From assembly GCA_030430165.1 (NCBI GenBank), contig JAUIGL010000057.1:1-41980 (forward strand): a DNA stretch of 41,980 bases, read 5' to 3'. The notes under the pieces were generated by a model. That model saw nothing but the letters and a program-made list of their open reading frames with translations. It was not told where the DNA came from and searched no databases. Below are positions 8,507 to 16,949 of this stretch, in pieces; the first letter of the stretch is position 1, and each line of letters starts with the position of its first letter. The translations under genes and the position numbers were made by a program. The stretch comes from a bacterium. GTDB taxonomy: Bacteria > Desulfobacterota > Binatia > HRBIN30 > CADEER01.

Positions 8507-9766
8507 TCACTCGCGGATCTGACCGCTGCCCTCGATGACGTACTTGTAGGTGGTCAGGTTGCGCAGGCCCATCGGACCGCGCGCGTGCAGCTTGTTGGTG
8601 GAGATGCCGACCTCGGCGCCGAATCCGAAGACGTAACCGTCGGTGAAGCGGGTCGAGGCGTTGACGTACACCGCGGCGGAGTCGACCGCGGCGACGAATC
8701 GCTGTGCCGTCGAATAGCTGTCGGTGACGATCGCGTCGGAGTGGCCGGTGCCGTAGCGCGCGATGTGGTCGACCGCTTCTTCGAGACCGCCGACGACCCG
8801 GATCGACAGAATCAGATCGAGGTACTCGGTGGCCCAGTCTTCCTCGGTCGCCGGGCTCGCGCTCGGCACCAGCGCTTGCGTCTTCGCGTCGCCGCGCAGC
8901 TCGACCCCGGCTGCCTCGAGCTCGGCGGCGACCGCCGGCAGGAACTGGTCGGCGACGTCGGCGTGGACGAGGAGAGTCTCCATCGCGTTGCACACGCCGG
9001 GACGCTGGACCTTCGCGTTGACGGCGATGCGCCGCGCCATGTCGAGGTCGGCGTCGGCGTCGACGTAGACGTGGCAGATGCCGGCGTAGTGCTGGATCAC
9101 GGGAATGCTCGAATCCTTGGTGATCGCTTCGATCAAGCTCGGGCCGCCGCGCGGCACGATGACGTCGATGTACTCGCTCTGCGCCAGCAGCACTTTGACG
9201 GCGGCGCGGTCGGTGGTCGGAATCAGCTGAACGGCGGCGGCGGGCAGCCCTGCCTCGACCACCGCGTCGGCGATGATCTCGGCGATCGCGGTGTTGGTGT
9301 GGATCGCTTCCTTGCCGCCCTTGAGGACGACCGCGTTGCCCGACTTGAGGCAGAGGCCGGCCGCGTCGGCGGTGACGTTGGGGCGTGACTCGTAGATCAT
9401 GCCGATGACGCCGAGCGGAATGCGCACCTGACTGATCTCGATTCCATTGGGGCGGCGCCAGCGCTCGATGGTTTCGCCGACCGGATCGGCGAGGGCGGCA
9501 ATCTGTTCGAGCCCTTCGGCGACTCCGTCGATCCGCTCCGGGGTCAGAGTCAGCCGGTCGATCAGGGCGTCGCTCAGCCCAGCTGCGCGACCGGCTTCGA
9601 GGTCGCTCTGGTTGGCTGCGACGATCGCATCCGTCGCTCGGCGCAGGCCCTGCGCGGCGCGTCGCAACGCGTCGTCCTTGGTCGCCGTGCTGGCCAACGC
9701 CAGCTGGCGGCCGGCCTGGCGCGCCTTGCGGCAGAGCTCGATGACGATGCGCTCGACGTCCGACAT
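8507..9766 (-). CDS. proA: Gamma-glutamyl phosphate reductase ProA
   Basis: A 419-aa cytoplasmic enzyme of the aldehyde dehydrogenase fold that reduces gamma-glutamyl phosphate to glutamate semialdehyde with NADPH, the second step of proline synthesis. The catalytic cysteine is about residue 259 in VQRPGVCNAMETLL, the family signature. Other conserved pieces are IPLGVIGMIYESRPNVT, NAVVLKGGKEA and the closing GLRNLTTYKYVIEG. Length is normal. The gene follows proB but is separated from it by about 300 bases that hold palindromic repeat copy B. nadD follows 52 bases on. Confidence 0.96.
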   Translation of the reverse strand: MSDVERIVIELCRKARQAGRQLALASTATKDDALRRAAQGLRRATDAIVAANQSDLEAGRAAGLSDALIDRLTLTPERIDGVAEGLEQIAALADPVGETIERWRRPNGIEISQVRIPLGVIGMIYESRPNVTADAAGLCLKSGNAVVLKGGKEAIHTNTAIAEIIADAVVEAGLPAAAVQLIPTTDRAAVKVLLAQSEYIDVIVPRGGPSLIEAITKDSSIPVIQHYAGICHVYVDADADLDMARRIAVNAKVQRPGVCNAMETLLVHADVADQFLPAVAAELEAAGVELRGDAKTQALVPSASPATEEDWATEYLDLILSIRVVGGLEEAVDHIARYGTGHSDAIVTDSYSTAQRFVAAVDSAAVYVNASTRFTDGYVFGFGAEVGISTNKLHARGPMGLRNLTTYKYVIEGSGQIRE

Positions 9767-9858
9767 GACGCGACAATAGCCGATCGATTTTTCAGCGTCG
9801 AGGCGGCTTCCCCGATCGGCGAAACGGGCGATCGGAGTTTCAGGGGTTCAGTGTTCTC

Positions 9859-10042
9859 ATCCACAGATTACTCAGATTCCGCAGATTTTTTCTTTGGATG
9901 GCGAGCGACGACTGTGGGTCGTCACTGCGATGGAGCAGCCAGATCGAGACGCCAAGGCTCTCGTGTCGCTTTTGCCAGCAAACTCGTCGGGCCGCGGAAA
10001 ACCAGAAACCCCAATCTGCGTAATCGGAGTAATCTGTGGAAA
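9859..10042. repeat. Palindromic intergenic repeat, copy B, with enlarged loop, in the proB-proA gap
   Basis: The same family as copy A. The left arm has three 9-mers (CCACAGATT, ACTCAGATT, CCGCAGATT). The right arm has AATCTGCGT, AATCGGAGT and AATCTGTGG, ending near 10042 in an A-run. The arms are more worn than in other copies, and the ends are TGTGGAAAA and CATCCACAG rather than a perfect DnaA box. The loop is about 125 bases instead of about 35-40 and holds its own hairpin (GACGAC / GTCGTC). The remaining part of the proB-proA gap (9767-9858, 10043-10070) shows nothing further. Confidence 0.85.
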
Positions 10043-10070
10043 AAAAAGAGCTGGTCGCCTGCAGGACGCG

Positions 10071-11219
10071 CTAGCGGGGGTCCTTGAGGACGACCAGGTC
10101 GTCGCGGTGGATCACTTCGTCGCCGAGCCGGTAGCCGAGGATGGTCTGGATCTCGTCGGTGTGGTGGCCGCGGATGCGGTCGAGATCGCGGTGGCCGTAG
10201 TTGACCAGGCCGCGTGCGACCTCGGTGCCGTCGGGCGCCAGGCATGAGACGCAGTCGCCGGCCTCGAAGCGACCGCTGACCGCGGCAACACCCTTGGGCA
10301 GCAGACTTCGGCCTTTCTCGCTGACCGCGCGCAGGGCGCCGTCGTCGAGCGAGAGCGAGCCGGTCGGTGCCAGGGTGTGGGCGATCCAGTGCTTGCGCCG
10401 GCTGAGGCGGTCGCCCTGGGCGAGGAAGAGCGTGCCTTTGTCGTGGTCGGCGTCGAACACCTTGGCGAGAGTGCCGGCTTCGAGCCCGCTGGCGACGATG
10501 CAGGGAATTCCCGCGGCGGTGACCTTCTCGGCGGCGCGCAGCTTGCTGCCCATGCCGCCGGTGCCGATGCCCGACGCGTCGTCGGTCACGTGGGCGCGGG
10601 TCTCGCGATCGATACGGCTGACCAGCGGGATTCGTCGCGCCTGCGGATTGTTGGTCGGGTTGGCGTCGTGCAGGCCGTCGACGTCGCTGAGGATGACCAG
10701 CAGGCCGGCGCCGGTGAGGGTCGCGACCAGGGCGGACAGGTTGTCGTTGTCTCCGAAGTTGAGAAACTCCTCGACCGCCACCGTATCGTTCTCGTTGACC
10801 ACCGGGATCGCCGCGGCCTCGAGAAGTGCCTCGAAGGCGTGGCGGGCGTTGATGTAGCGGGCGCGATTGGCGAGGTCGTCGTGGGTCAGCAGGACCTGGG
10901 CGACGGTGCGGCCGCGGTCGCCGAACGCCTTCTCGTAGAGGGCCATCAGGCCGATCTGGCCGATCGCCGCCGCGGCTTGGCGCTGCGGCACGCTGCGCGG
11001 GCGTTCGCCGTTGTTCAGCTTGGCCATGCCGACCGCCACCGCGCCCGAGGAAACGACGATGACCTGGCGGTTGTCGAGGCTGCAGATCTCGTCGACCAGC
11101 CGCGTCAGCCGCGCAGTATCGACGCCGAGACCGTCGGACAGCAGAGTGCTGCCGATCTTGATGACGACGCGCTTGGCGCCGGCGAGGATCTTGCGCTTGT
11201 GCTCGACTTGGTCGGTCAT
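10071..11219 (-). CDS. proB: Glutamate 5-kinase ProB
   Basis: A 382-aa enzyme that phosphorylates glutamate at the gamma carboxyl, the first and feedback-controlled step of proline synthesis. It has the amino-acid-kinase domain (about 15-245; KRVVIKIGSTLL, VIVVSSGAVAVGM, VNENDTVAVEE, GIGTGGMGSKLRAA) and a C-terminal PUA domain (about 285-365; SLLPKGVAAVSGRFEAGD). I start at the ATG 11217-11219 (MTDQVEHKRK). The frame is open to 12089, but that upstream part lies over obgE and is not kinase sequence. It sits 53 bases after obgE, the standard order. Confidence 0.95.
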   Translation of the reverse strand: MTDQVEHKRKILAGAKRVVIKIGSTLLSDGLGVDTARLTRLVDEICSLDNRQVIVVSSGAVAVGMAKLNNGERPRSVPQRQAAAAIGQIGLMALYEKAFGDRGRTVAQVLLTHDDLANRARYINARHAFEALLEAAAIPVVNENDTVAVEEFLNFGDNDNLSALVATLTGAGLLVILSDVDGLHDANPTNNPQARRIPLVSRIDRETRAHVTDDASGIGTGGMGSKLRAAEKVTAAGIPCIVASGLEAGTLAKVFDADHDKGTLFLAQGDRLSRRKHWIAHTLAPTGSLSLDDGALRAVSEKGRSLLPKGVAAVSGRFEAGDCVSCLAPDGTEVARGLVNYGHRDLDRIRGHHTDEIQTILGYRLGDEVIHRDDLVVLKDPR

Positions 11220-11272
11220 GGTGGCAGTGGCTCGGTCTGACGTGGTTGTAGCACGAAGCCGCGGCGAGCGCG

Positions 11273-12331
11273 TCAGCCGGCGAAGTCGTCGCCGCTTTGC
11301 GCCGTCGCCTCCTCGGCGGCGGCGCGACGGCGCTCGCGGATCGCCGCGGCGAGTGCGGCGACCACTGCGTCGACGCCTTCGCCGGTGACCGCCGACATCG
11401 CCAGCAGCTCGGTGCCGCGCTCGGCGAGATCGGCGCGCAGCGGTGCGAGGTCTCGTTCGCGGTCGTGGAGAAGGTCGATCTTGTTGGCGACGACGATCTG
11501 CGGCTTGGTGGCGAGCTCGGGATCGAAGAGCTCGAGCTCTCGGTTGATGACGTCGTAGTCCTCGATCGCCGGTCGGCCGCTGAGGCCGCCGGCGTCGAGC
11601 AGGTGCACGAGGATGGCGGTGCGCGATACGTGTCGCAGGAAGCGATGGCCGAGCCCGTGACCCTCGTGCGCGCCGGCGATCAGCCCCGGGATGTCGGCGA
11701 CGACGAAGCTCTCCTCGTCGGAGATGCGAACCACGCCGAGGTTGGGCACCAGGGTGGTGAAGGGAAAGTCGGCGACCCTGGGGCGCGCCGCCGAGATGCG
11801 CGAGATGAAGGTCGACTTGCCGGCGTTGGGAAAACCGAGCAAGCCGACGTCGGCCATCAGGCGCAACTCGAGATGGATCCGCCGCTCCTCTCCCGGAGTG
11901 CCCGGCTGCGCGTAGCGCGGTGCCTGGTTGGTGGACGATTTGAACATCGCATTGCCGCGACCACCCATGCCGCCCTGGGCGACGACGGTCTCGCTGCCGT
12001 CGCTGGTGAGATCGCTGAGGATCTCGCCGGTTTCGCAGTCGCTGACCTGGGTGCCGACCGGAACCCGGATGACGCGGTCCTCGCCGCACTTGCCGTGTTG
12101 ATCCTTGCCGCGTCCGGGCTCGCCGTTGGCGGCCCGCTGGATCGGCTGGAACTTGAAGTCCTGGAGGGTCGACAAGCCGGCGTCGGCGCGAATCAGAACG
12201 CTGCCGCCGTCGCCGCCGTTGCCACCGGCGGGGCCGCCCTTGGGGCGGTACTTCTCACGCAGAAAGGCGACGCAGCCGGCACCGCCGTTGCCGGCGTGAA
12301 CCTCTATGTCGGCCTCGTCGACGAACTTCAT
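11273..12331 (-). CDS. obgE: Obg GTPase (CgtA)
   Basis: A 352-aa GTPase for large ribosomal subunit assembly and stress signalling. The N-terminal glycine-rich OBG fold (1-156) starts MKFVDEADIEVHAGNGGAGC and carries the GG-rich loops. The G domain follows: G1 GFPNAGKST (166-174), G3 DIPGLIAGAHEG (about 212-223) and G4 NKIDLL (about 284-289). There is a short acidic tail and no extra C-terminal domain. It follows rpmA by 60 bases in the conserved rplU-rpmA-obgE order. Confidence 0.97.
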   Translation of the reverse strand: MKFVDEADIEVHAGNGGAGCVAFLREKYRPKGGPAGGNGGDGGSVLIRADAGLSTLQDFKFQPIQRAANGEPGRGKDQHGKCGEDRVIRVPVGTQVSDCETGEILSDLTSDGSETVVAQGGMGGRGNAMFKSSTNQAPRYAQPGTPGEERRIHLELRLMADVGLLGFPNAGKSTFISRISAARPRVADFPFTTLVPNLGVVRISDEESFVVADIPGLIAGAHEGHGLGHRFLRHVSRTAILVHLLDAGGLSGRPAIEDYDVINRELELFDPELATKPQIVVANKIDLLHDRERDLAPLRADLAERGTELLAMSAVTGEGVDAVVAALAAAIRERRRAAAEEATAQSGDDFAG

Positions 12332-12391
12332 GGCGATGTTCGCGCGGCCCCCTGATCGACGCCGCTGGCAATGCCGCGGCGCCGCGCGCGG

Positions 12392-12649
12392 TTACGCGTC
12401 GGGGACGATGTGGACCTGGGTGCGCTTCTTGCCCAGTCGGTCGAACTTGACGGTGCCGTCGACCAGGGCGAAGAGCGTGTAGTCGCGGCCCATCCCGACG
12501 TTCTTGCCGGGGTGGATGCGCGTGCCGAGCTGGCGCACGATGATGTTTCCGGCGCGCGCGGCCTGGCCGCCGAAGAGCTTGACGCCGCGTCGCTGGCCGT
12601 TGCTATCGCGCCCGTTGCGGGAGCTTCCCTGTCCCTTTTTATGAGCCAT
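12392..12649 (-). CDS. rpmA: Ribosomal protein bL27
   Basis: An 85-aa protein of the large subunit whose N-terminus reaches the peptidyl-transferase centre. It begins directly with [20 protein letters not shown], without the cleaved leader found in Firmicutes. The [16 protein letters not shown] and [16 protein letters not shown] motifs are standard. Its ATG overlaps the rplU stop by one base (TGATG read leftward), so the two are translationally coupled. Confidence 0.98.
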   Translation of the reverse strand: MAHKKGQGSSRNGRDSNGQRRGVKLFGGQAARAGNIIVRQLGTRIHPGKNVGMGRDYTLFALVDGTVKFDRLGKKRTQVHIVPDA

Positions 12650-12972
12650 CAGGCAGCTCCCGTGCGAATCTCGCCGACTCGGATTCGCGTCTCGTACTGT
12701 CGGTGTCCGCGGCGGCGCCGGTACTTCTTGCGGCGCTTTTTCTTGAACACCAGGATTTTCTTGGCGCGTCCCTGACCGATGATCTCGGCGGTAACGCTGG
12801 CGCCGGCCACGGTCGGCGCGCCGATCTGCAGGTTGCCACCGGTCGACGTCAGGAGGACCTCGTCGAACGCGAGCTCCGCGCCCGGTTCCCCTTCGAGCTT
12901 TTCAATGAGAAGTTCGTCGCCTGGAGCGACCCGGTACTGCTTTCCACCGGTTTGGATGACGGCGTAGTCCAT
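12649..12972 (-). CDS. rplU: Ribosomal protein bL21
   Basis: A 107-aa large-subunit protein with the family start [19 protein letters not shown] and the C-terminal [18 protein letters not shown] segment that binds 23S rRNA. The ATG at 12970-12972 has a GGGAG sequence a few bases upstream. The longer open frame (to 13002) adds ten unrelated residues. It is the first gene of the rplU-rpmA-obgE-proB-proA-nadD-rsfS run and has its own strong-looking promoter. Confidence 0.97.
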   Translation of the reverse strand: MDYAVIQTGGKQYRVAPGDELLIEKLEGEPGAELAFDEVLLTSTGGNLQIGAPTVAGASVTAEIIGQGRAKKILVFKKKRRKKYRRRRGHRQYETRIRVGEIRTGAA

Positions 12973-13025
12973 GTTCTCCCTGGTCCCGCTTGGGCTTGGC
13001 AAACCCTTGTTTTGTTGAACTCGGC

Positions 13026-13054
13026 AAAATATGCGAATGGTTTTTCGAAGTCAA
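13026..13054 (-). promoter_or_regulatory. Sigma70-like promoter of the rplU operon
   Basis: Read leftward, TTGACT (13049-13054) and TATTTT (13026-13031) are 17 bases apart, a close match to the sigma70 consensus in an otherwise GC-rich stretch. The transcript would begin near 13019, about 46 bases before the rplU ATG. That leader can form a small hairpin, GGGTTT/AAGCCC (about 12993-13007), a possible site for L21 feedback; this last point is speculation. Confidence 0.65.
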
Positions 13055-13122
13055 CTCGCATCCGGCCGCTGAGGGCTGGCGAGTCCGGCGCGGCGGCGGG
13101 GCGCGGGGAGTTGGATCCGGGA

Positions 13123-13413
13123 ATGAAGTTGGTAGTCGTAACACGGCGAGATTGTGGGCTTTGTGAGGAGATGGAGGAAGTCGTGGAGCAGTTCGCGACG
13201 GCCCGCGGGCTGGACTTCGAGTCGACCGACGTAGACGCCGATCCGGCGCTCGTCGAGCGCTTCGGCGATGAGGTTCCGGTGCTGCTGATCGACGGTCGCA
13301 AGGCGTTCAAATACCGGGTCAGCGAAGCCGAGCTGCGCCGCCGGTTTCGCGCCGAGCGCCGCCGCGCGCTGGCGCGGCGCTGGCGGTCGCTGCTGCGCGG
13401 CGGCGAGGAGTAG
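13123..13413 (+). CDS. Glutaredoxin-like thiol protein (DUF836 type)
   Basis: A 96-aa thioredoxin-fold protein with the redox pair Cys11-Cys14 (RRDCGLCEEME) near the N-terminus and the cis-proline segment DEVPVLLIDGR (about 49-59). It resembles the DUF836 glutaredoxin-like family. The ATG at 13123 follows GGGAG by about ten bases. The C-terminal 25 residues are mostly arginine and alanine. It is the first of four same-strand genes (with plsX-like, HAD and cutA) and is divergent from rplU. The open frame extends upstream over rplU but without homology. The redox partner is unknown. Confidence 0.8.
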   Translation: MKLVVVTRRDCGLCEEMEEVVEQFATARGLDFESTDVDADPALVERFGDEVPVLLIDGRKAFKYRVSEAELRRRFRAERRRALARRWRSLLRGGEE

Positions 13414-13415
13414 CC

Positions 13416-14396
13416 ATGCCGCTGGTCGCGGTCGATGCGATGGGGTGCTCGGGCGACGTCGTTCCGGCGGTCCGCGGGGTGGCGGCGGTGTCGCGTGCCA
13501 CCGACATCCAGATGCTGCTGGTGGGAGACGCCGACTCGATCCAGCGCGCCCTCGAGAACACCGAGTACAATCCGGAGCGAATCGACATCGTCGACGCGCC
13601 GGAAACGCCGCTCGGCATGTCCGATCCGCCGGACCGCGCGCTGGCGCGTCATTCGCGCGGCTCGCTGGCGACCGCCGTCGCTCTGGTCGCCGACGGCACT
13701 GCCCACAGCGTCGTGTCGGCGGGCAACGCCCCGGCGCTGTGGCGCCTGTGCCTGCGCCATCTCCAGCTCCGCCGCGGCGTCGCGCAGGCCGGGGTGGCGG
13801 CCGTCTATCCGCGCCGGGTCGACGACCGACTGCGCGATCCGTTGGCGCTGATCCTCGACGTCGGCGCGACCGTGCACTGCGACGCGCCGGCGCTGGTGCA
13901 GTTCGCCGAGCTCGGCGAAGCCTACGTGCGCTGCGTGTCGAAGGTCGAGCGGCCGAGGGTGGCGCTGCTCAATATGGCGACGCGGGCGGACGCCGGCGGC
14001 GAAATCCTGATCGAGGCCTACCGCCGGCTCGAGCGCTCCCCGGGGGTCGAGTTCGTTGGCAACATCGAGGGCCACGAGCTGGTCGGCGGCGCCGCCGATG
14101 TCGTCGTCTGCGAAGGCTTCGCCGGCAACGTGGTTCTCAAGATGTTGCACGGGCTGACCTCGCTCGCCCTCGACCTGACCGGCGCCGGCGCGCAGCGCGG
14201 TTGGCGTTGGCGCGCCGGAATGGCGATGATGGGTGGCAACATCGGGCCGCAGACGCCGATGATCGAATACGAATCCTACGCCGGTGCGCCGATTCTCGGC
14301 TTCGAATCGGTTCCCATCTACTGCGAACCGGCGGCGCCGGCGCAGGCCCTGGGCAACGCGGTCAAGCTGGCGGCGAAGATCGTTCGGGACATGTGA
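13416..14396 (+). CDS. Divergent PlsX-like acyltransferase
   Basis: A 326-aa protein clearly related to PlsX, the enzyme that turns acyl-ACP into acyl-phosphate for phospholipid synthesis. Recognisable parts are VDAMG (6-10), VVSAGN, LDVGATVHCDAPALVQFAEL, FVGNIEGHEL and VVVCEGFAGNVVLK. Several hallmark residues differ: MGGD is MGCSGD, SAGNTGALM is SAGNAPALW, the NIGEEExKG loop is NMATRADAGG, and CDGF is CEGF. The fold is probably kept but chemistry or substrate may not be. It begins 2 bases after the glutaredoxin-like gene and its stop overlaps the HAD gene start (TGATG). Usual neighbours rpmF and fabH are absent, so this is likely a paralogue of a canonical PlsX elsewhere. Confidence 0.75.
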   Translation: MPLVAVDAMGCSGDVVPAVRGVAAVSRATDIQMLLVGDADSIQRALENTEYNPERIDIVDAPETPLGMSDPPDRALARHSRGSLATAVALVADGTAHSVVSAGNAPALWRLCLRHLQLRRGVAQAGVAAVYPRRVDDRLRDPLALILDVGATVHCDAPALVQFAELGEAYVRCVSKVERPRVALLNMATRADAGGEILIEAYRRLERSPGVEFVGNIEGHELVGGAADVVVCEGFAGNVVLKMLHGLTSLALDLTGAGAQRGWRWRAGMAMMGGNIGPQTPMIEYESYAGAPILGFESVPIYCEPAAPAQALGNAVKLAAKIVRDM

Positions 14397-15436
14397 TGAG
14401 CGACCGCCGCCGCGTCACCTTTCGCTGGGATCTCGACAAGACCTATCTGAACACCGAGTTCGACTCGCTGCGCGGTCTGGTGCGGATTCCCTTCGAGTCG
14501 GCCGAGGACAAGGTCGCGGCGCCCGGGGTCGCGGCGCTGATTCGCGGCCTGCGCAGCGCCGCAGAGCTGCGCCGGGTGGAGGTGCGAATCCGTTTCGTGT
14601 CGGGCAGCCCGCCCCAGGTCGGCAAGGCGATCCTCGGCAAGCTGGCGCTCGACCGGGTGGTGCACGACGGCGTGACCTTCAAGGACCAGTGGGGAAGAAT
14701 CCGCCGCGGCAAGTTCCGCGACCTGCGCGAGCAGGTCGGCTACAAGCTGACCGAGTTGCTGCGCGATCGCCGCGACGAGCCGCCCGGCACCGAGGAGTAT
14801 CTGTTCGGCGACGACTGGGAGTCCGATCCCCTGATCTACTCGCTCTACGCCGACGTCGTTTCCGGTGAGATCGATCGTCGCGAGCTGGCGGAGATTCTCG
14901 ACGAGCTGGGCGTCGATCCGGAGCTGCGCGACGTCGCCGACGTTCTCGCCGCGCGCGTTCCCAAGGAGCAGATCGTCCGCCGGGTGTTCATCAACCTCGC
15001 CCGAGCGACGCCGCCGGCGCGCTTCCGCCCGTACGGGGAGCGGCTGGTGCCGAGCTTCAACTACCTGCAGACGGCGGCCTGCCTGTTCGACGAAGGGGTG
15101 CTCGACGAGGATGGCGTCGCCGAGGTGGTTGCCGCGATGCGCTCGGAAGGCGGCTACGACTCGCGGCGGCTGGTGAACTCGCTGCGCGACATCGAACGGC
15201 GCGGTCATCTGAGCGAAGCCGGCGCGGCGGTGCTGGTCGACCGTCTGGCGAAGAACGCCGCGCTGCCGCAATCGCGCGCCGGTCGTTCGCGTTGGCGCGA
15301 CGGCTGGCTGCGCCTGCGCCGCCGGGTGTTCGACGGGGTTGCGCGAGTCGCGCCGCGGCGCGCCGACTATCTCTCCTTGATCCCGGCCCTGGCGGATCGA
15401 ATGGCGCGGCTCGAGCGAGCGGAGGAACAGGCATGA
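14396..15436 (+). CDS. HAD-superfamily phosphatase, APP1/DUF2183-like
   Basis: A 346-aa cytoplasmic protein with all four HAD motifs: I, FRWDLDKTYL (Asp12, Asp14); II, FVSGSPP (about 70-76); III, a lysine near GYKLTELL (about 116-123); IV, LFGDDWESDPLIY (about 137-149). The pattern of motif I, SGSPP and GDD resembles the catalytic region of APP1-type phosphatidate phosphatases (DUF2183). The C-terminal 190 residues are helical and unrecognised. The ATG overlaps the plsX-like stop and its own stop overlaps cutA (ATGA), so the products are co-translated. A lipid phosphate or acyl-phosphate substrate is inferred from the neighbour, not shown. Confidence 0.6.
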   Translation: MSDRRRVTFRWDLDKTYLNTEFDSLRGLVRIPFESAEDKVAAPGVAALIRGLRSAAELRRVEVRIRFVSGSPPQVGKAILGKLALDRVVHDGVTFKDQWGRIRRGKFRDLREQVGYKLTELLRDRRDEPPGTEEYLFGDDWESDPLIYSLYADVVSGEIDRRELAEILDELGVDPELRDVADVLAARVPKEQIVRRVFINLARATPPARFRPYGERLVPSFNYLQTAACLFDEGVLDEDGVAEVVAAMRSEGGYDSRRLVNSLRDIERRGHLSEAGAAVLVDRLAKNAALPQSRAGRSRWRDGWLRLRRRVFDGVARVAPRRADYLSLIPALADRMARLERAEEQA

Positions 15437-15750
15437 GCGAGCTGGTGGCGGTGCTGATGACAGCGGCGAACGCGGAGGAGGCGGACACTCTGGCGCGCGC
15501 TCTCGTGGAAGAGGACCTGGCCGCCTGCGTCAACGTCGTCGGCGGCATCCGTTCGGTGTACCGCTGGCAGGGGGAAGTGTGCAGCGACGCGGAGGTGTTG
15601 CTGATCGCCAAGTCGACGCGCGCCGCGTTTGCCCGGCTCGAAGCCCGAGTACGCGAGCTGCACTCCTACGACGTGCCCGAGGTCATCGCCCTGCCGATCG
15701 AGGAGGGCTCGAGCGCATACCTCGACTGGCTCCGGCAGCAGGTGAGCTGA
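15433..15750 (+). CDS. cutA: CutA-family protein
   Basis: A 105-aa protein of the CutA1 family, small trimers linked to divalent metal tolerance. It has the family's AACVNVVGGIRSVYRWQGEV segment (about 31-50), then EVLLIAKST and the ELHSYDVPEVIALPIEEGS segment. Length is typical. It is the last gene of the four-gene run. Its stop lies 16 bases from that of the convergent pilU. A short inverted repeat (15746-15751 / 15766-15771) spans the junction. Confidence 0.92.
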   Translation: MSELVAVLMTAANAEEADTLARALVEEDLAACVNVVGGIRSVYRWQGEVCSDAEVLLIAKSTRAAFARLEARVRELHSYDVPEVIALPIEEGSSAYLDWLRQQVS

Positions 15751-15766
15751 GCCGCGTACGTCCGAC

Positions 15767-16930
15767 TCAGCGCGCGACGCGCCGCATCCGGCCTTCGCCC
15801 TGGATGCGCAGTCCGCCGGTCGACAAGCCGCCTTCCTTGTCGGCGACGTGCTGGTCCTGACCCTTCTTCCTCATCTCGTAATTGGAGATCTGGATGCGCA
15901 GGTTGTTTGCCGAGTCGGCGTTGTACATCGCCTGCTCTTCGCTGATCTTGCCTTCGACGTAGAGATCGAAGATGTGCTGGTCGAAGGTCTGTCCGCCTTC
16001 CTGCGTGCTCTTCTCCATCGCCTCCTTGATCGTGTCGACCTGGCCCTTCTTGATCAGGTCGCGCACGTAGGGAGTGTCGATCAGGATTTCGAGCGCGGCG
16101 ACGCGCCTGTCTTCTTTGCCGATGATCAGTCGCTGCGAGATGATCGCGCGCAGGTTGAGCGACAGCTGCAGGTAGATCTCGGCGTGCCGCTCACCGGGGA
16201 AGAAGTTCATGATGCGCTCGATCGCCTGGTTGGCGTTGTTCGAGTGCAGGGTCGCCAGGCACAGGTGTCCGGTTTCGGCGAAGGTGATCGCCGCCTCCAT
16301 GGTTTCGCGGTCGCGCACCTCGCCGAGCAGGATGACGTCCGGTGCCTGGCGCAGCGTGTTCTTCAGCGCGGCCTCGTACGAGTGCGTGTCGAATCCGATC
16401 TCGCGCTGCGAGACCAGGCACTTCTTGTGCTCGTGGATGAACTCGATCGGGTCCTCGACGGTGACGATGTGGCCGGTCGAGTTGTCGTTGCGGTAGTCGA
16501 TCATCGCCGCCAGGCTGGTCGATTTACCGGACCCGGTGGCGCCGGTGACCAACACCAGGCCGCGCTTGGTCATCGAAATGTCTTTGATGATCTGTGGCAG
16601 CCCCAGGCCGTCGATGGTCGGCAGGTTGGACTTGATCAGTCGGATGACGGCGCCGACCACGCCGCGCTGGCGAAACACGTTGATACGGAAACGGCCCATC
16701 TTGTTCGAGCTGATTCCGAGATTCATCTCGTGGTCTTGCTCGAACTGCATCCGCTGGCGCTCGGTCATGACGCTGTTGGTCAGGTCCTCGACGTCGGAGG
16801 CGTTGAGCGCCGGCGCCGGAAGCGGGTAGTTCACGCCCTCGACGCGCACGATGGGGGGACTGTCGACGGTGAGATAGAGGTCGGACGCCTCGCGCTCGAC
16901 CATCTGCTTTAGAAGGACGCGAATATCCAT
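15767..16930 (-). CDS. pilU: Type IV pilus retraction ATPase, PilU type
   Basis: A 387-aa cytoplasmic hexameric secretion ATPase. It has the PAS-like N-terminal domain (1-110), Walker A GATGSGKST (130-138), an Asp box region (HIVTVEDPIEF), Walker B (DVILLGEVRD) and a His box (TLHSNNANQAIERI). It ends with an extended charged tail, and at the place of PilT's AIRNLIRE it has YVRDLIKKG, as in PilU. PilU works with PilT as an accessory motor for forceful pilus retraction. It follows pilT by 19 bases in the same direction. Length fits PilU (about 380). Confidence 0.9.
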   Translation of the reverse strand: MDIRVLLKQMVEREASDLYLTVDSPPIVRVEGVNYPLPAPALNASDVEDLTNSVMTERQRMQFEQDHEMNLGISSNKMGRFRINVFRQRGVVGAVIRLIKSNLPTIDGLGLPQIIKDISMTKRGLVLVTGATGSGKSTSLAAMIDYRNDNSTGHIVTVEDPIEFIHEHKKCLVSQREIGFDTHSYEAALKNTLRQAPDVILLGEVRDRETMEAAITFAETGHLCLATLHSNNANQAIERIMNFFPGERHAEIYLQLSLNLRAIISQRLIIGKEDRRVAALEILIDTPYVRDLIKKGQVDTIKEAMEKSTQEGGQTFDQHIFDLYVEGKISEEQAMYNADSANNLRIQISNYEMRKKGQDQHVADKEGGLSTGGLRIQGEGRMRRVAR

Positions 16931-16949
16931 GAGCGGTCTGCCTCGGGGC

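Noticed and set aside
11297..12355. Plus-strand open frame opposite obgE
   Set aside because: It mirrors obgE exactly; the obgE side has all GTPase motifs.
15746..15771. Shared terminator between cutA and pilU
   Set aside because: A 6-bp stem with a 14-nt loop and no T-run; too weak to list as a feature.
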